From Phocoena phocoena (taxonomy: Eukaryota; Chordata; Mammalia; Artiodactyla; Phocoenidae), in the NCBI RefSeq assembly GCF_963924675.1, contig NC_089236.1, forward strand, positions 47,462,500-47,526,499: 64,000 nucleotides of DNA. The letters are read 5' to 3'. The translations under genes were made by a program, and so were the position numbers. This document shows, in pieces, positions 45,519 to 58,501 of this stretch. The notes beneath the pieces were generated by a model, which saw nothing but the letters and a program-made list of their open reading frames with translations, was not told where the DNA came from and ran no database searches. The number at the start of each line of letters is the position of its first letter. Position 1 is the first letter of the stretch.

Positions 45519-47960
45519 GCTAAGAAGACCAGAATAAGAACTATTTTTCCCCATATTTCCTTCCCACAGAGTGCCAACAATAATGCTCAGCAGACAGTTA
45601 TGTACTCAATAATGAACGGGCTTCAGAAATGTCTCAATGTGTCACCAGGAGGTACTGCTAGGAAGGAGAAATTAACTTTTACTAATAGCCATGGTTGAGT
45701 CTTCTAATGCTTGCCCATAGTTTCCTTCTTTTTAGGCCCATGAGAACATTATATCAGTACTCCTCCATTTCTTTTGCAGTTGAGTATGACTGTTATTTCT
45801 GGCCATTACGTGGTATGTGCAAGTGACTTGAGCCATTTCTGGGCCAGAGTTTTTAATTGCTGGTCTGAGATCCTCAGGTTCCCTGTTCTTTCTGCTATTG
45901 AAATCAGCGATTCCATCCTGTATCCACAGTGAGCATCCCACAAATGTACGAAGGATAGGTAATGTGAGCAAGAGCTCATTGTTAAACCAAAATGCTACCA
46001 CCAGTTTTTAGTGCCATATGCATATGAATATTTTTAAAAATCTCATGTAAAATTCTGCTCACTCCTTCAAGGCTTGCTTATATCAGCATGATTCTTCTTA
46101 AAATGTCAACGTTATCATTGCAGCTTGTTAGCCTACTATTCTCTGATGTGAACCTGTTCTTTGGATTCATTTTACTGATTCATCAAAAGATTTTTGAAAT
46201 CAACAATTTTTGAAAGATTTCCTAAAGCAGTCTTCATTCTGCTTTTGGACTTTTGTTTTACTACCTTCACGCATAGGGCTGTAATATTGACTTTACCTTT
46301 TCCAGCGAATTGTAGTTTATATATGATCTCAATTGCCCTATATTTATTTCAATTTGCCTCACAAATCTAATTCTATTTGCTTCTGTTAGTTTGTGAAATA
46401 TTTTCTGTTAACATGAAGTCACTCATGGGACACAGAAGTACCATAAAATTATAGAAAGAACACAACAATGGGGTAATGAGGTAGTACATAGAACTTTGTG
46501 CCTAAGGTAGAAAAGCTGGGTCCCAGTATAACTCTACTGGTTTATTGCTGTAAGATAGATAAAGCCTACACATGCACTTTGTAAACAATTATGTGCTCAG
46601 CAAGGGGAAGTTTTTACCAGTGTGCTCTTAGGTCTCCTGCTCTGGCTTTGATGCCACTGAAATATATAACCATGAATAAGTAAATTGACTCCTTGGTTTT
46701 CAGTTTCCTTCCTCATATCCTAGATGGTAAAGTAGTTGATTTTTATTTCTCTTTCTGCGAATTAAAAGTCCAGGTTTCTATACACAATGTTATTCTTAAT
46801 TTAAAGGCTTTTCAAAAATGTCATCCTCTTGAAAAAAGAAATGTGACTTATTCCCTTATTTCTCAAATTATTTAAATTGTTTAAATAGCCAAGAGATAAG
46901 TAATCTCTATGCATTTCCAACTTTATATTTTATATAACAAACATAGTGCATAACCCACTGTTTGTTCTCAATAAATGTTGAGATGAATAACTATTTACCA
47001 TAGTATTAAATCACTCAACAAAAACAATTCATTTGTAGCATAGATTTATAGTATTAAATACTAATAGGAATAATAATAGCTTTTGGTAAGGCAGTGTTTC
47101 ATGGGCATTGTGTTTATTATCTTAATTTCACAACAATGGTAAAAGGTAGGTGAAAATAATAATGAAGTGAAAATGAAGGTAATATTATTTTTTAGTTTGG
47201 GATATATGACCTCTTTATTCTTTTTAAATTTCCCAAAGCATTTGTGATCACTCTTAGGAATCAGTGTACAAACTATAATCTGAAAGAAATTGGTGGTATT
47301 TTTACAGTACGTGAACACAAGCATCTGATTTATAGTTCAATCTGTTAATGCACTCTGTTATTAGGCCACCTGGCAGTTTTATGCATTGTGAATTTAAAGA
47401 GGAGCTCACTGTAACATAAGCTTTACAAGCTGGGGAAATATTATTGAAATGAAACATGAATGAGGACCATTTAAACAATAAAATAATGTGTAGAGACTAT
47501 ATATTTTTTAGTTTTAGCTAATACATGCCTTAGGTATAAATTCTGAAGCAAGTTGAAGTTCTTATGAGACTATAAAGATGAAATTCAAAATAAAATTATT
47601 CTTGTGCTATTGTTAATCATGTAATATTCATGTTCATATAGAGAAGAAAACTACAGCCACAAATTCCTCTGAAAAATTAAGATCTCATATCTACTACATT
47701 TTCTTTGAGTAATTACAGAAGTGTACTTGGGGAAATGCTGTCAGAATGAAAACCCAGAATTGAAAGGTGAAAACAAAAACCCTGTAACTTATTGACCATC
47801 TCTTTTATGACTCTCAGTTTTATTATCATTGAAGGAACTTGATCTACCATTGTTGAAGTACAAAATAAGGTCTGTACAAAGATAATCCTAGAAAATATGT
47901 CAATAAGATTAAACAGTGGCATAACAGTGAATCTGTATTAGACTTGAAAAAAATATGTCT

Positions 47961-47988
47961 ATGTAGTGTGACAATATTCACACTACAT
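47961..47988. repeat. Perfect 11-bp inverted repeat
   Basis: 'atgtagtgtga' (47961-47971) and its exact reverse complement 'tcacactacat' (47978-47988) are separated by six bases. It is too short for a microRNA precursor. Confidence 0.95.
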
Positions 47989-49189
47989 TGTTCAAAATGC
48001 ATCAGTTAATAGCTCATGTAGTTTAGGAAAAGTGTTATATTATGAAAAGTATGATAAGTAAGCTGAATTCTTTACGGTGATCCATGAAATTTGGGCTTGG
48101 TGTATTTGATTTTATGTCACTACTGTAGTTCTCTTTAATTAAATTATGAATTAGAAATTAAAAGATAGTTATTGTTTTTATTCAGACATTATACTACAAT
48201 TAAACTGCATTATCCATATCAGGGTTTTAAAGGGATCTTCTTATATCATTCAACTTCTAATTCCAAGACAAGTTTTCCAGTATATATATGCTTTAAAAAC
48301 ATTCAAATGGCTCAAGGGAGATTGTATTTTTGTTTATATAAACATACCCCTTATCTTTCATTTTTAAAATTTAGAAAATGTGAAAGACTAAGAATGTTAC
48401 ATGTATTATATTTTGAATATAAGGCACTTCACAAATACTTCCGGAAAATAATGGCTTTTGAAATACATATTTATTCTCTAAAATTCATGAGCAAGTATTG
48501 AAACTCTTCTCATTGTCTCAATGTTTTTCATATAATTAACTGTCTAGTGAAAAAAAAGTAAAATATGTTTTCTTATATATTGGAAGACAAAATCAAATAT
48601 TTAAAATATATACAGTAACTAATGTGCTATTATTCTTTCAACCTTAATATTTACTTTATCATTAGACATTTGGATCTACATTTTGATTCTGATATTTCTG
48701 TTTAATCTTCTAGTCTTAATATTTCACTTTAGAGATTTTGATAATATGATGTCCAAACATTTTCTTACAGTAAAAAAAGAAGAAAAAACTATGAAAATAA
48801 ATGATCATTTAACAAGTTAAATTTCCCCAAGTATCAATCACGGCATATTATTTGGGTTAATTTTTTGAGATGTGGCATTTGGGTCCTTCTTATCCTGCCA
48901 TTTACTGAGTTTACTGTGTATTTTTTGCCAGTCTAATGTACCCTGAAGACTTTTGGTTTGGGAACTTCAAGAGGTCACAGGATATGATAAAATTCATTTT
49001 ACTGAAGTGTACTGGTTATGAAAATTGCTTGTTCCAGTGGGTGATTTCACTACTTCATTTACAGCATAAGTGTTCATTGTGCTTCCAGTGGCTGGGATCT
49101 GACCCCTATATTTCTCATTTTCCTTCTGAAATGTGGGTCAGCAGTGTTGTCAGATTCCCTCTCTCCTGTAAAACATTTTATTTTTAACT

Positions 49190-49460
49190 CTTTGACACGA
49201 GAGCTTTCTAAAAGAACAGATTTAAAAAAAAATGTCCTGCTAGACGGCATTTATGCCTCGAAGGAGTATCATTGGCATTGACCTCACAACTCTTCTTAAA
49301 TAGTCAGAGAAGGGCAACAGAATTGTCAATTAGGCTTCCAGGGGGGGCAGCATTCAGCCCAACTCGACTGGTGCATGGCAGCATAATCATGCAGATCCGG
49401 CTTCAGGAGGAGAAGCCGTTCAAACCTATAATAATGAGGGTTCAACAAATTTGAACTTCC
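49190..49460. promoter_or_regulatory. Candidate conserved non-coding element
   Basis: About 270 bp hold at least six CpGs ('gacacgag', 'agacggca', 'cctcgaag', 'aactcgactg', 'gatccgg', 'gccgttc') inside AT-rich, CpG-depleted DNA with no repeat. It includes a CAATTAG homeodomain-type word near 49328. A 60-codon plus frame (49272-49454) crosses it without recognisable features. Call by inference from base composition only. Confidence 0.3.
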
Positions 49461-51799
49461 TTTCTCAATAGCAGATATAGAAGATGTGGATTTGTTATAC
49501 ACTTATGAGAAGATTTTGTAGCATTGAAATGTTACTTTGGATTATTCAGCCTAATTCTCTGATTCACAAATCAGAGGTCAGGCTTCTAGAAAGCCTCTAG
49601 AAGTCCATTTCTGCTTTCACAGATATACTGGTTAGAAACAAAACAGATTTTTTTCTGACAATGCATTTTATGTTCTTCCTTTTCTGAGAGACCATTGGGC
49701 CAAAGAGGATTTATCAGTATTCAGTAACAGTTTACTAAGAAAAACTGATACTCTTACCCACCTTTTAGGATTTGGTATTTGGTATACTCACCAATAATGA
49801 AAAGAATAAGTAAAAAATTCAATAATAAATTATAACTCGGTCTTTATATTTTACTAACCACAACAACATTTTTATGATTTAAATTAACACCAATTTTTCT
49901 TAAACTAGGAAGAAAGTAATAGAAGGAAAATATAAGTAATATAAAATGCAAAGTAACAAGTATATAGTCAGTATAGTGTAGTAGAAAGAAATAGTCAATA
50001 AAATTTGCTCTTCTTTTCTGCCAAGCCACCATCCTAAAACTGGGCTGCCACACTTCAACTAGTAAGATGATATCCATTTGAAATATTTTCCTTCATGGAG
50101 AAATTGTGTCTGGTCTTACCCAATAGTAACCTGACCTATTTGTTTCATTTGTAAATGAATTTTTACCAGGCCTAGGCCTGTTTCTCAAAGGGAGACCGAG
50201 ACAGGGAGATGGGACCAAGGCCAATGGTGCTTGCTTGGTCTATAAGAGAAGAATGATTTCCCCTTCATGGAATGGAAGACAGTTATAATCATACTACCTG
50301 AAGATAAACAATAGAGGCTCACTGTAGTAACTGCCAGAAGCTGAATTGGGAAATCAAAAGTAAAGCAACAGCTGGGCTGGGTCTTGTATTGGTCACCTAT
50401 TGCTCTATTTAGTTCCCAGCCAGAATGGATCTCTTCTATCTTTCTGTGTGACATACGGGCACAAAATCTCAACCACACTTTTACACTGGAGTCTAAATTC
50501 CTTAGCCAATTAGTGCTATGATTTATTACAATGGTTATTTGAAACTGAATTGAAGTAGTTATCATCGAGGATGGTCCTTGCTCCCTGAGGATAGTTGCTG
50601 AGTTGAACAAACCAGGAAAAATACCTCAAAGAAAATTCATGCTGCAAAATAACTACAATATTTATAGTTTATCAAATAAGAGTGCTAAGGCCAGATTTAG
50701 TGCCACATGTGTCTGTTACCCAAAGTGGTAATAGTTAAATGAATTCACAAGGATGCCGTATGTTTTTAAAAAAAGAAGATAAAAGGCTTGGCTATCTATT
50801 GCAAAGACTTCATGAAATTCTCCACTGAGATTGTGTAACAAATTTGTCACCAGGTGCAGTCACAGAGAACAGGCATTGAAATGGAATCATAAGCCGCAGT
50901 TGTTATACATAATAAAAATCTACTGTGGAGATGTCTCTATGTAATATTTCTGAACACTGAAGCGCCCCTTTTCGAAAAGGTTAAAGTTATATTACAGCTG
51001 TTAGTGACCCAACAGGAACTGTGTCATTTTCCTATGTGTGTATGCTACATTCATATATGCATAGTCATATCCATATTGATTGATTTGCCACATTTTATAT
51101 TGACCATTACAATGGAAGATGAAAGAGTATACCTAGATAGATTTACTGTTAGCTTATTGTAAATAGTCTGCAAATATTTTTAAAAGTTGGTTTACCCAAG
51201 AATTCCTGCTATCATAATCTCACCACTTGTATTTCATTTTTTCTTCTATTCCATGGGGTATGTGACTCTGTATAGAGTCTAGACTCCTACACATCATAAG
51301 TCTATTGACCTGGAATAATTGTTTGTACACATACACCCCCCATGTGTATTCCTTTATCAAGACGTTTCCTCCGGGTTTAGGGATTCCCTGAGAAACATCT
51401 AGCCATAGGAGGTAGAAATGTTATCACCAGTATTTCTGAGCTAGTATATTTTTAACTTGTTTCAATCTTTTAGCTGAGTCATTTGCCCTGGGGAAGAGAA
51501 AAGAAAATGAAAAACAAAGAGCAGAATAATGATAGTGGGAATTCTGACACACAATGGAAAAAAGTAAGAATTTGGGATCCTCTAGAGAGAATGTAGTGAA
51601 ACTAGCCCCTCCTTCTTTTATCCTTTAATAGAATGTGTGTACAGATGTGGTGTCAGTCTTTGAGGTTCATCAACATTTTAGTGCATGCTTGCTACAGAGT
51701 ATTTATATTGGTATAAGAAAATATTTAACTTCTGTTCCTTTTACAGACTAAAGGAATAACACTCAGATCCAGTTACTATTTCTACCATCACTGTGAGTC

Positions 51800-51905
51800 C
51801 GGTGTTTTTCTGGTGTTGTCAAGTGTATTATTTCATTTATCCCCAACAATGCCCTTTTGACACTGGATATTGCCACCTGTCAACTTTTCAAAAGAGGAAA
51901 GAGCA
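51800..51905 (-). repeat. Possible MIR fragment
   Basis: 'tatttcatttatccccaaca' followed by 'acttttcaaaagaggaaa' looks like the reverse complement of the MIR 3' half. Short and diverged. Confidence 0.35.
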
Positions 51906-51909
51906 CGGC

Positions 51910-52600
51910 TCTAATTTGGGGTTTTCTTCCGGGAAGTGGTGCCTTTCACTGAAGCTCAAAATGTTGCAGTGTTAAAACTGCAAAAAACTTAAAATAATTA
52001 ACCTAAAAAATGGGAAAACTTCACTTTGGGGAAATGCACTGAAGAAGAGACATAATCCACTCATCATTCACAGAGAGGTCCACCTCTCTGCAAATAGAGA
52101 AATTCATAAATATAAAAGCACTCTTGAGCCCCTCTTCATACACTTTAAAATGGAATACTCATCTTTACAGGTAGCAGTCCCTCAACAAGTGATTAAGAAG
52201 AGAAAAATATACATTGGGAGATTGACAAATGCCTTTGATTTCCTGAAGGTATACCTGCCTGCCAGACTGAAAGTCTGGGAGTGCAACTGCTGACAGTAGG
52301 GAGGTTCTACTGTAAAGCTCTGCTCCTCTTTGCTTGAACTTGTCCAGAACAACTTAAGCTGGAAAAGAGTGACTCACCTCTAGAGCACAGGTGTTTTTAT
52401 CTTTCTATAAAAATAGCAAACCAAAGCAACTTCTTTTTCTTCAGAACTAGACTTTTAACCATTGTTATGTGTTTCCTATTGCCTAGACTTTAAAGAAGCC
52501 AGAGTATTTATTAATTAGACTTAGGTTAGCACATTTACCTTAGGGGGAACAAACTGATTTGCCTAGGTACTCCCAGACCCTGCAGAAGGATGAAAGAAGA
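51910..52600. other. Unannotated DNA with two short palindromes
   Basis: No gene or repeat recognised. Perfect stems: 'cagagaggt' and 'acctctctg' (52071-52090, 2-nt loop) and 'ccagact' and 'agtctgg' (52262-52278, 3-nt loop). Confidence 0.6.
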
Positions 52601-52606
52601 GGTACA

Positions 52607-53017
52607 GGTTCCCCACTATCTGAAAGTAGAGGGTTCCTGTGAAACCTTTCCTAAGCCAAAACACCGTAAAGTCAAGAAGCAATTAGCTTAGGACACATCA
52701 TGCTAGTGGATGCACAAAATAAATCGAGATAAAGCACAGATGCTCACAGACACAATTCAAAGCTATGGAGGCTTGATGCTGAGTTGCTGAGGGGAGTTCT
52801 CAGGGAAGGAGCTTGGCTGTTGCACTCTCTTTGCTCTTCCAGTAAACAGCTTGCTGTAAAACCAACGCTGACCGCTATTTTTGCATTTCGACTTTTTTCC
52901 ATAAAAGCAAAAATCTTCTTCAGATTTCTGTTCATTAGCGAAAACAAGTAGTACTACTGTAGGTCTTTCGTAAAAGTGAAACGGCGTAAAATGAACCTTT
53001 GAATAGTGGGGGATACC
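52607..53017. mobile_element. DNA-transposon-like element with terminal inverted repeats
   Basis: The left end reads 'ggttccccactatctgaaag'. The right end, reverse-complemented, reads 'ggtatcccccactattcaaa'. The similarity continues inward: 'cctaagccaaaacaccgtaa' at the left and 'ttttacgccgtttcac' reverse-complemented at the right. At about 410 bp with no coding capacity, it fits a non-autonomous element. I remember similar sequences from mammalian genomes but not the family name. Target duplications were not clear. Confidence 0.6.
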
Positions 53018-53053
53018 AGTCTTTGTAGGGGTTGCCAAGGATCCTAGATTCTT

Positions 53054-53262
53054 TTTTTTTTTTTTTGACGGTACGTGGGCCTCTCTCCGCTGTGGCCTCT
53101 CCCATTGTGGAGCACAGGCTCCGGACGTGTAGGCTCAGCGGCCATGGCTCACGGGCCCAGCCGCTCTGCGGCATGTGGGATCCTCCCGGACTGGGGCACG
53201 AACCCGTGTCCCTTGCATCCGCAGGCAGACTCTCAACCACTGCGCCACCAGGGAAGCCTAGA
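53054..53262 (-). mobile_element. CHR-type SINE, short form
   Basis: Read on minus: 'ggcttccctggtggcgcagtg' head, 'gacacgggttcgtgcccc' B-box region, 'cccacgtaccgtc' and poly(A). The target duplication 'atcctagattctt' is perfect at 53041-53053 and 53263-53275. It keeps many CpGs (at least ten), which suggests a fairly young copy. Confidence 0.95.
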
Positions 53263-53279
53263 ATCCTAGATTCTTGTGC

Positions 53280-53830
53280 TTGAAACTGCCAGACCAGACC
53301 CAGTGGTGTGACATGGCAGCACCTCTCTCCCTGGAAGGCAGATGGAAGGACTGAAAACAGCCTGAGTCAGAGGGGAGGCACAGGACGCCCTGTCCTGCCT
53401 CACGTCCGGCAAAAGGGACCGCTAGGGATGTGATGAACGCAATTTTACAGTTTTCTCCTTTAACACAGCTCTAGGGGATTTGAGTAAGTCCCTTGAAAGA
53501 GTTATTCCTTGAAAGAACAGAGCAAGAGGTTGCAGCACCCACAGGAGATTTTAGAACCCAACTTGCTGTGAAGCCCCTTATGCTTGCTGGGGTGAGTCCA
53601 GCTGCTGAGGGTGTGATCACGTGTGGGAGAGTGGAATGTTCCTGGAAAGAATCTTGTACCGTTTCCTGAGATGATTGAGCAGAGAGCAGCCAGCGCTGAA
53701 AGCTGCCGCTGAGGACCCTGTTGCAGGCAGTCACCCTAAGACACCTGACTGACAGGAAGCCAGAGAGCGCCCTGCCTTACCTGGGACATGGGAGAGCTCA
53801 GAGCTCCCACCGTCCAGCGTGGGCCATGCC
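53280..53830. other. GC-richer patch of unknown origin
   Basis: A stretch of about 550 bp has high G+C and scattered CpGs ('gcagccagcgctg', 'tgccgctgagg', 'ccaccgtccagcgt'). An 87-codon minus frame (53471-53734) lacks recognisable domains. No repeat was recognised. It may be an old LTR, a conserved element or an unidentified exon. Confidence 0.4.
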
Positions 53831-53839
53831 ATAGGAATA

Positions 53840-56800
53840 AGTGATTCAGCTAAACATCTCAGGGAGGGTAGAGACAGGTTGGCGTTTGTTGTGTTCCTTT
53901 CTCAGGAAAGTGAATAATAGTGTTCATTCAAATTCCAGAACTGACATCAGCCAATTAGAGATAGTCCCTGCATTGAATCCAACCTGTAGGATTCGCCCAG
54001 GAGAAAAAAAAAGTTATATGCTAACAATTCCAGCTGAAGATTCCTTTCAATGTAATTGTAAAATCTTCTTCTTCAAATCTTGACTCTTCAGATTATCTCT
54101 ATTAATTGGTAACAACAACTACTATATGCAACAGAATTACTGTCATCACTTCTCAGCCAGATTTGTGTTTGAATCACAGTGTCAATGTTATATGAGATTT
54201 ATTACAAAATTATCTGATAGTATGTCTAACAAACAATTCCTTCAATTAATATTCACAATTGAAAAGAAAAAGAAATACTACTGTGGGGGAAAAAATGAGA
54301 AAAATCAACAGGAGTTGCCTAAAAAATAACATTAATAAATATTTTAGGTTTTCTTTTCTGTTAGATTCCATGCTTTCACAGATTTCACATGAAAGAAACT
54401 GAATGTTGAATCAGGGGAATTTTAAATTATGTAAAATTGTGTCTATCATAGTCATGTGTGGGGAATAGTATACTGTTATAAAAATTTTTAACGGTTCTTA
54501 TGATTATTATTCTCAAAAAAACTGGTTCTATAGAAAAGTTAAATTTGTCATTGTCAGAAACCAGTTCCACCAGCAAGAAGATCTGCATTGTGATTTTTTT
54601 TTTAAAAGATAATATTCTAGGGCTATAAGCTGCTCGGGACACTTTTTTAGAGAGTTGGAACAGATGGAGGGATGAGCGGAGGCAATGTTTACGAACAGCC
54701 ATGCCAACCTGACCGACTGACAGCAAAGCAGAATAATCAGAAATGAACACTGTGAGCTAGAAGAACTGTTGACTGTTTTTTGCCTGATAGGGCACTGGGG
54801 ACAACCGGAGGGATGTCACCAATTTAGAAAGAAGACTCCAATGCAGTTCAAAGAACTAGTCTGAGAGGCTGCAGTATCTATCATGTCTTGCTCCTGAGAA
54901 ATAGTCCTGATTCTACCTCCTCCAAAATTTAAATAAGATACTCATAAATTATTTTGCTTTATTTCAAAGTAAAGTTGCATTCTCATAGATTTTTTTCTTA
55001 CTCATGTCCTCTACTAACTATTAACGCCTAGAAAGGCACTTCAAACTAGAAAGTGTTAAGATTTGTGTGTATTGACTGATGCCTCCCAAATCCCAGAAAT
55101 GCAAAGTGATGCTTGAGATTTAACAGCTCTTTGGGCAACCTCTGTTTAACCTTCCTGACATGCTAAAAAGTATTTCTCAAATTCTTTCTCCAAAGCATCT
55201 GGCAGACTCCCCCAACCACTCAAGCCTTTTCTGCAGACAGCTCAGTTCCCTTCTCTCTAACGAATGGAGAGTGAGTTGAAAGGTCCAGATTATGTTGCAT
55301 GAGTTTCTTTAATCTCTCCTAAGGCAAAACCTTCTACCATCTCCTCTGAGGTGGGGTTTGCCATTCTTCCTTTACTCTTCCTAATAGTCCCATCCATGTC
55401 TTTCTATTTTCCTTCAATAGGAGAAACTCACAAGTTGTGTATTCTAGAAATAAAATTCTCACTGTTGAGCAAATGATTTGCTGAGTGGAATAGAATTTGT
55501 TTAAGGGGAACTCAGAGCTTCGAAGGAGTTACTTAGCAAAGTAATATCTTATTCAGGGGTTACATACAATAAATATTGCCTATAGTCTAAATTATCCTTG
55601 AAATATCTTAAACTCTCTATAAAATATTATAGAATATTGTATAATTTCACGGTCTGTTCAGTACCTGGCACTGGAACACTGCTACACAGAATAAGATGGT
55701 TGGCTTGCATTTGGGTTCCATGTTGAAATGAAAGCACAGAGAGCTGAAATTTCTCAAGGTCAGTGTTCTTACAATATGCCTTTTCTCTCTTGGTTATAGA
55801 GAATAATGCTGATTACTCCTCCTTAGAGCTGTAACTACCTTTCCAGATTACAGTGATACCCAGTAGTGACTATTGCAAATCCAAGAACTTTCTTTGAAAG
55901 GGTAAAAGAAGGTCTAGGCTCAGAAGTTGTGATAACACACTTCAACCCCAACGTTCATTGACAACATTACTTCATTGTCATTCCTATCGAATTTTTCCTG
56001 TGACAAAGAAAACTCAGAATAGTATACCTTCAGTATTCATGGGGTTTACCTAAAATCTCCACATTATGGTAAAAACCAAATATTTTATTAGATATTTCAA
56101 ATGACATTTTTTAAAAAGACAATTAAAAAATTACTTTCCAGTAAAAAAGTAAAAGATTCCTATCATACTCAACAAGCTATAAATATCCTGTCTTTTCTTT
56201 CTCTAAATTATAATTTCCATTTGTTTAACATCTAATTTAGTTCTATAGATATCCAATACCATTTTGATATTTACTCAAATGTGCCAAGTACTGACCACTT
56301 TATCAAATTAGGTCTGTGATCAAATCAGGGAAAAAATAATACATGTAAATTCTGAATATGTTTATTATTTGTCTAGCAAATAATAAACTAAACTAAACAG
56401 TTAATCTTTAATGTTCTAAACCTTTCTAGAAGTCTGTGGCTTTGATGGAATTGGTAATCAAAACTCTTCAAACCATCAACCTTAAAAATATCTTTAATGA
56501 GTTGCTTATAAAATTAAATAAACCAAAATTATGTATTTCATAATTTCAAATTATAAATTTTTATTACTTGTTTAGGTAGCTATTGATGGTATCTAGGTAA
56601 AAATGTTTGTATCGACAATTTATTTGCAGAAGTCTATTTAGAAATACTTTAAAAAATAGAAATAGCTTTTTAAAAATTATAAATATAGGACAAATCAATT
56701 GTAAAACTTTCAGACAGTGCAAATAGAAAGTAAAAGCCTTCCTTCAGAAATAGCCACTATTAATATTCTGTGCATAAACTTTCATGTTTTTTCAATATGT
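53840..56800. other. Unannotated AT-rich DNA
   Basis: No gene or repeat recognised. Frames up to 107 codons (54427-54750 minus) are AT-rich and domain-free. Confidence 0.5.
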
Positions 56801-56806
56801 AAATAC

Positions 56807-56855
<49 letters not shown>
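56807..56855. repeat. (CA)n microsatellite
   Basis: About 24 CA units with one interruption ('caaaca'). Confidence 0.97.
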
Positions 56856-57160
56856 TTGCTCTGAAACTGGGATCAGTTGATACATACTGTTTTTTAACCT
56901 GCTTTTTTTACAACTTAGACATTTATCACATATCCATTATAATTTTCAACATTTGTTTGGTGCTTTTATTATATGGGCAATAAGTTGTATACATATTTCT
57001 CTCTAATGGATATTGAGTTTGTTTCTTCCTAGAAGTTTGTTTGTTAAATTTTTTTTCTGTTTTTTAATTTAATTTGTTTATATAACAGGTTCTTATTAGT
57101 TATCTATTTTATACATGTTAGTGTATACATGTCAATCCCAATCTCCCAATTTATCCCACC

Positions 57161-57175
57161 ACCACCACCACCCCA
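57161..57175. repeat. Short (CCA)n run in L1 3' UTR
   Basis: Five 'cca' units, probably an expansion within the L1 3' UTR. Confidence 0.85.
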
Positions 57176-58158
57176 CTTTCCCCACTTGGTGTCCATACGT
57201 TTGTTCTCTGCATCTGTGTCTCTATTTCTGCCTTGCAAACTGGTTCATCTGTACCATTTTTCTAGACACATATATGCATTAATATACAGTATTTGTTTTT
57301 CTCTTTCTCACTTACTTCACTCTGTATGACAGTCTCTAGGTCCATCTACATCCCTACAGATGACCCAGTTTCGTTCTTTTTTATGGCTGAGTAATATTCC
57401 ACTGTGTTTATGTACCACATCTTCTTTTATCCATTTGTCTGTCGATGGGCATTTAAATTGCTTCAATGACCTGGCTATTGTAAATAGTGCTGCAGTGAAC
57501 ACTGGGGTGCATGTGTCTTTTTGAATTATGGTTTTCTCTAGATATATGCTTGGTCATATGGTAATTCTATTTTTAGTTTTTTAAGGAACCTCCATACTGT
57601 TCTCCACAGTGACTGTATCAACTTACATTCCCACCAACAGTGCAACAGGGTTCCCTTCTCTCCACACCCAAATGCTAAAGCATTTGTTTGCACATTTTCT
57701 GATGATGCCCATTCTAACCAGTGTGAGGTGATACTTCATTGTAATTTTGATTTGCATTTCCCTAATAATTAGTGATGTTGAGCAGCTTTTCATGTGCCTC
57801 TTGGCCATCTGTATGTCCTCTTTGGAGAAATGTCTATTTAGGTCTTCTTCCCATTTTTTGATTGGGTTATTTGTTTTTTTAATATTGAGCTGCATGAGCT
57901 GTTTATATATTTTGGAGATTAATCCTTTGTCTGTTGGTTCATTTGCAAATATTATCTCCCATTCTGAGGGTTGTCTTTTCACCTTGTTTATAGTTTCCTT
58001 TGCTGTGAAAAAGGTTTTAAGTTTCATTAGGTCCCATTCATTTATTTTTGTTTTTATTTCCATTACTCTAGGAGGTGCATCAAAAAAGATCTTCCTGTGA
58101 TTTATGTCAGAGTGTTCTTCCTATGTTTTCCTCTAAGAGTTTTAGAGTGTCCAGTCTT

Positions 58159-58501
58159 TTTTTTTTTAATATAATTTACTCCTTTAAATTTGTCCTGCAT
58201 CTGGCATGTAGTACAAGTTTTATTTATTTATTTATTTGTGGCTGTGTTGGGTCTTCGTTTCTGTGCGTGGGCTTTCTCTAGTTGCGGCGAGCGGGGGCCA
58301 TTCTTCATCGCGGTGTGTGGGCCTCTCACTGTCGCGGCCTCTCTTGTTGCAGAGCACAAGCTCCAGATGTGCAGTCTCAGTAGTTGTGGCTCACGGCCCT
58401 AGTTGCTCCGTGGCATGTGGGATCTTCCCAGACCAGGGCTTGAACCTGTGTCCCCTGCATTGGCAGGCAGATTCTCAACCACTGTGCCACCAGGGAATCC
58501 C
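58159..58501 (-). mobile_element. CHR-type SINE, long form, with probable 3' transduction
   Basis: Read on minus: head 'gggattccctggtggcacag', 'gacacaggttcaagccc' B-box region, long-form body and an 'aaataaataaataaataaa' tail. Then come about 50 bp of non-SINE sequence (58169-58218) and a second poly(A) (T-run at 58157-58168). The target duplication 'tagagtgtccagtctt' is perfect and encloses everything (58143-58158 and 58502-58517). The extra piece inside the duplications is what a read-through transcript would give. Confidence 0.93.

Larger units (their letters stand above)
45520..51790. other. Long transposon-poor stretch
   Basis: Over about 6.3 kb I recognise no retroposon, LTR or DNA element, in contrast to the rest of the window. 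Contents that stand out are a perfect 11-bp hairpin (47961-47988) and a CpG-richer patch at 49190-49460. There is also a 141-codon minus frame (50185-50610) and a 109-codon AT-rich plus frame (48172-48501), both without known domains. Confidence 0.5.

Noticed and set aside
47961..47988. microRNA hairpin
   Set aside because: The stem is 11 bp with no extended pairing, too short for a Drosha/Dicer substrate.
50185..50610. 141-codon minus frame as a gene
   Set aside because: No recognisable domain, no start or promoter context and no homologue known to me; length is possible by chance in this window.
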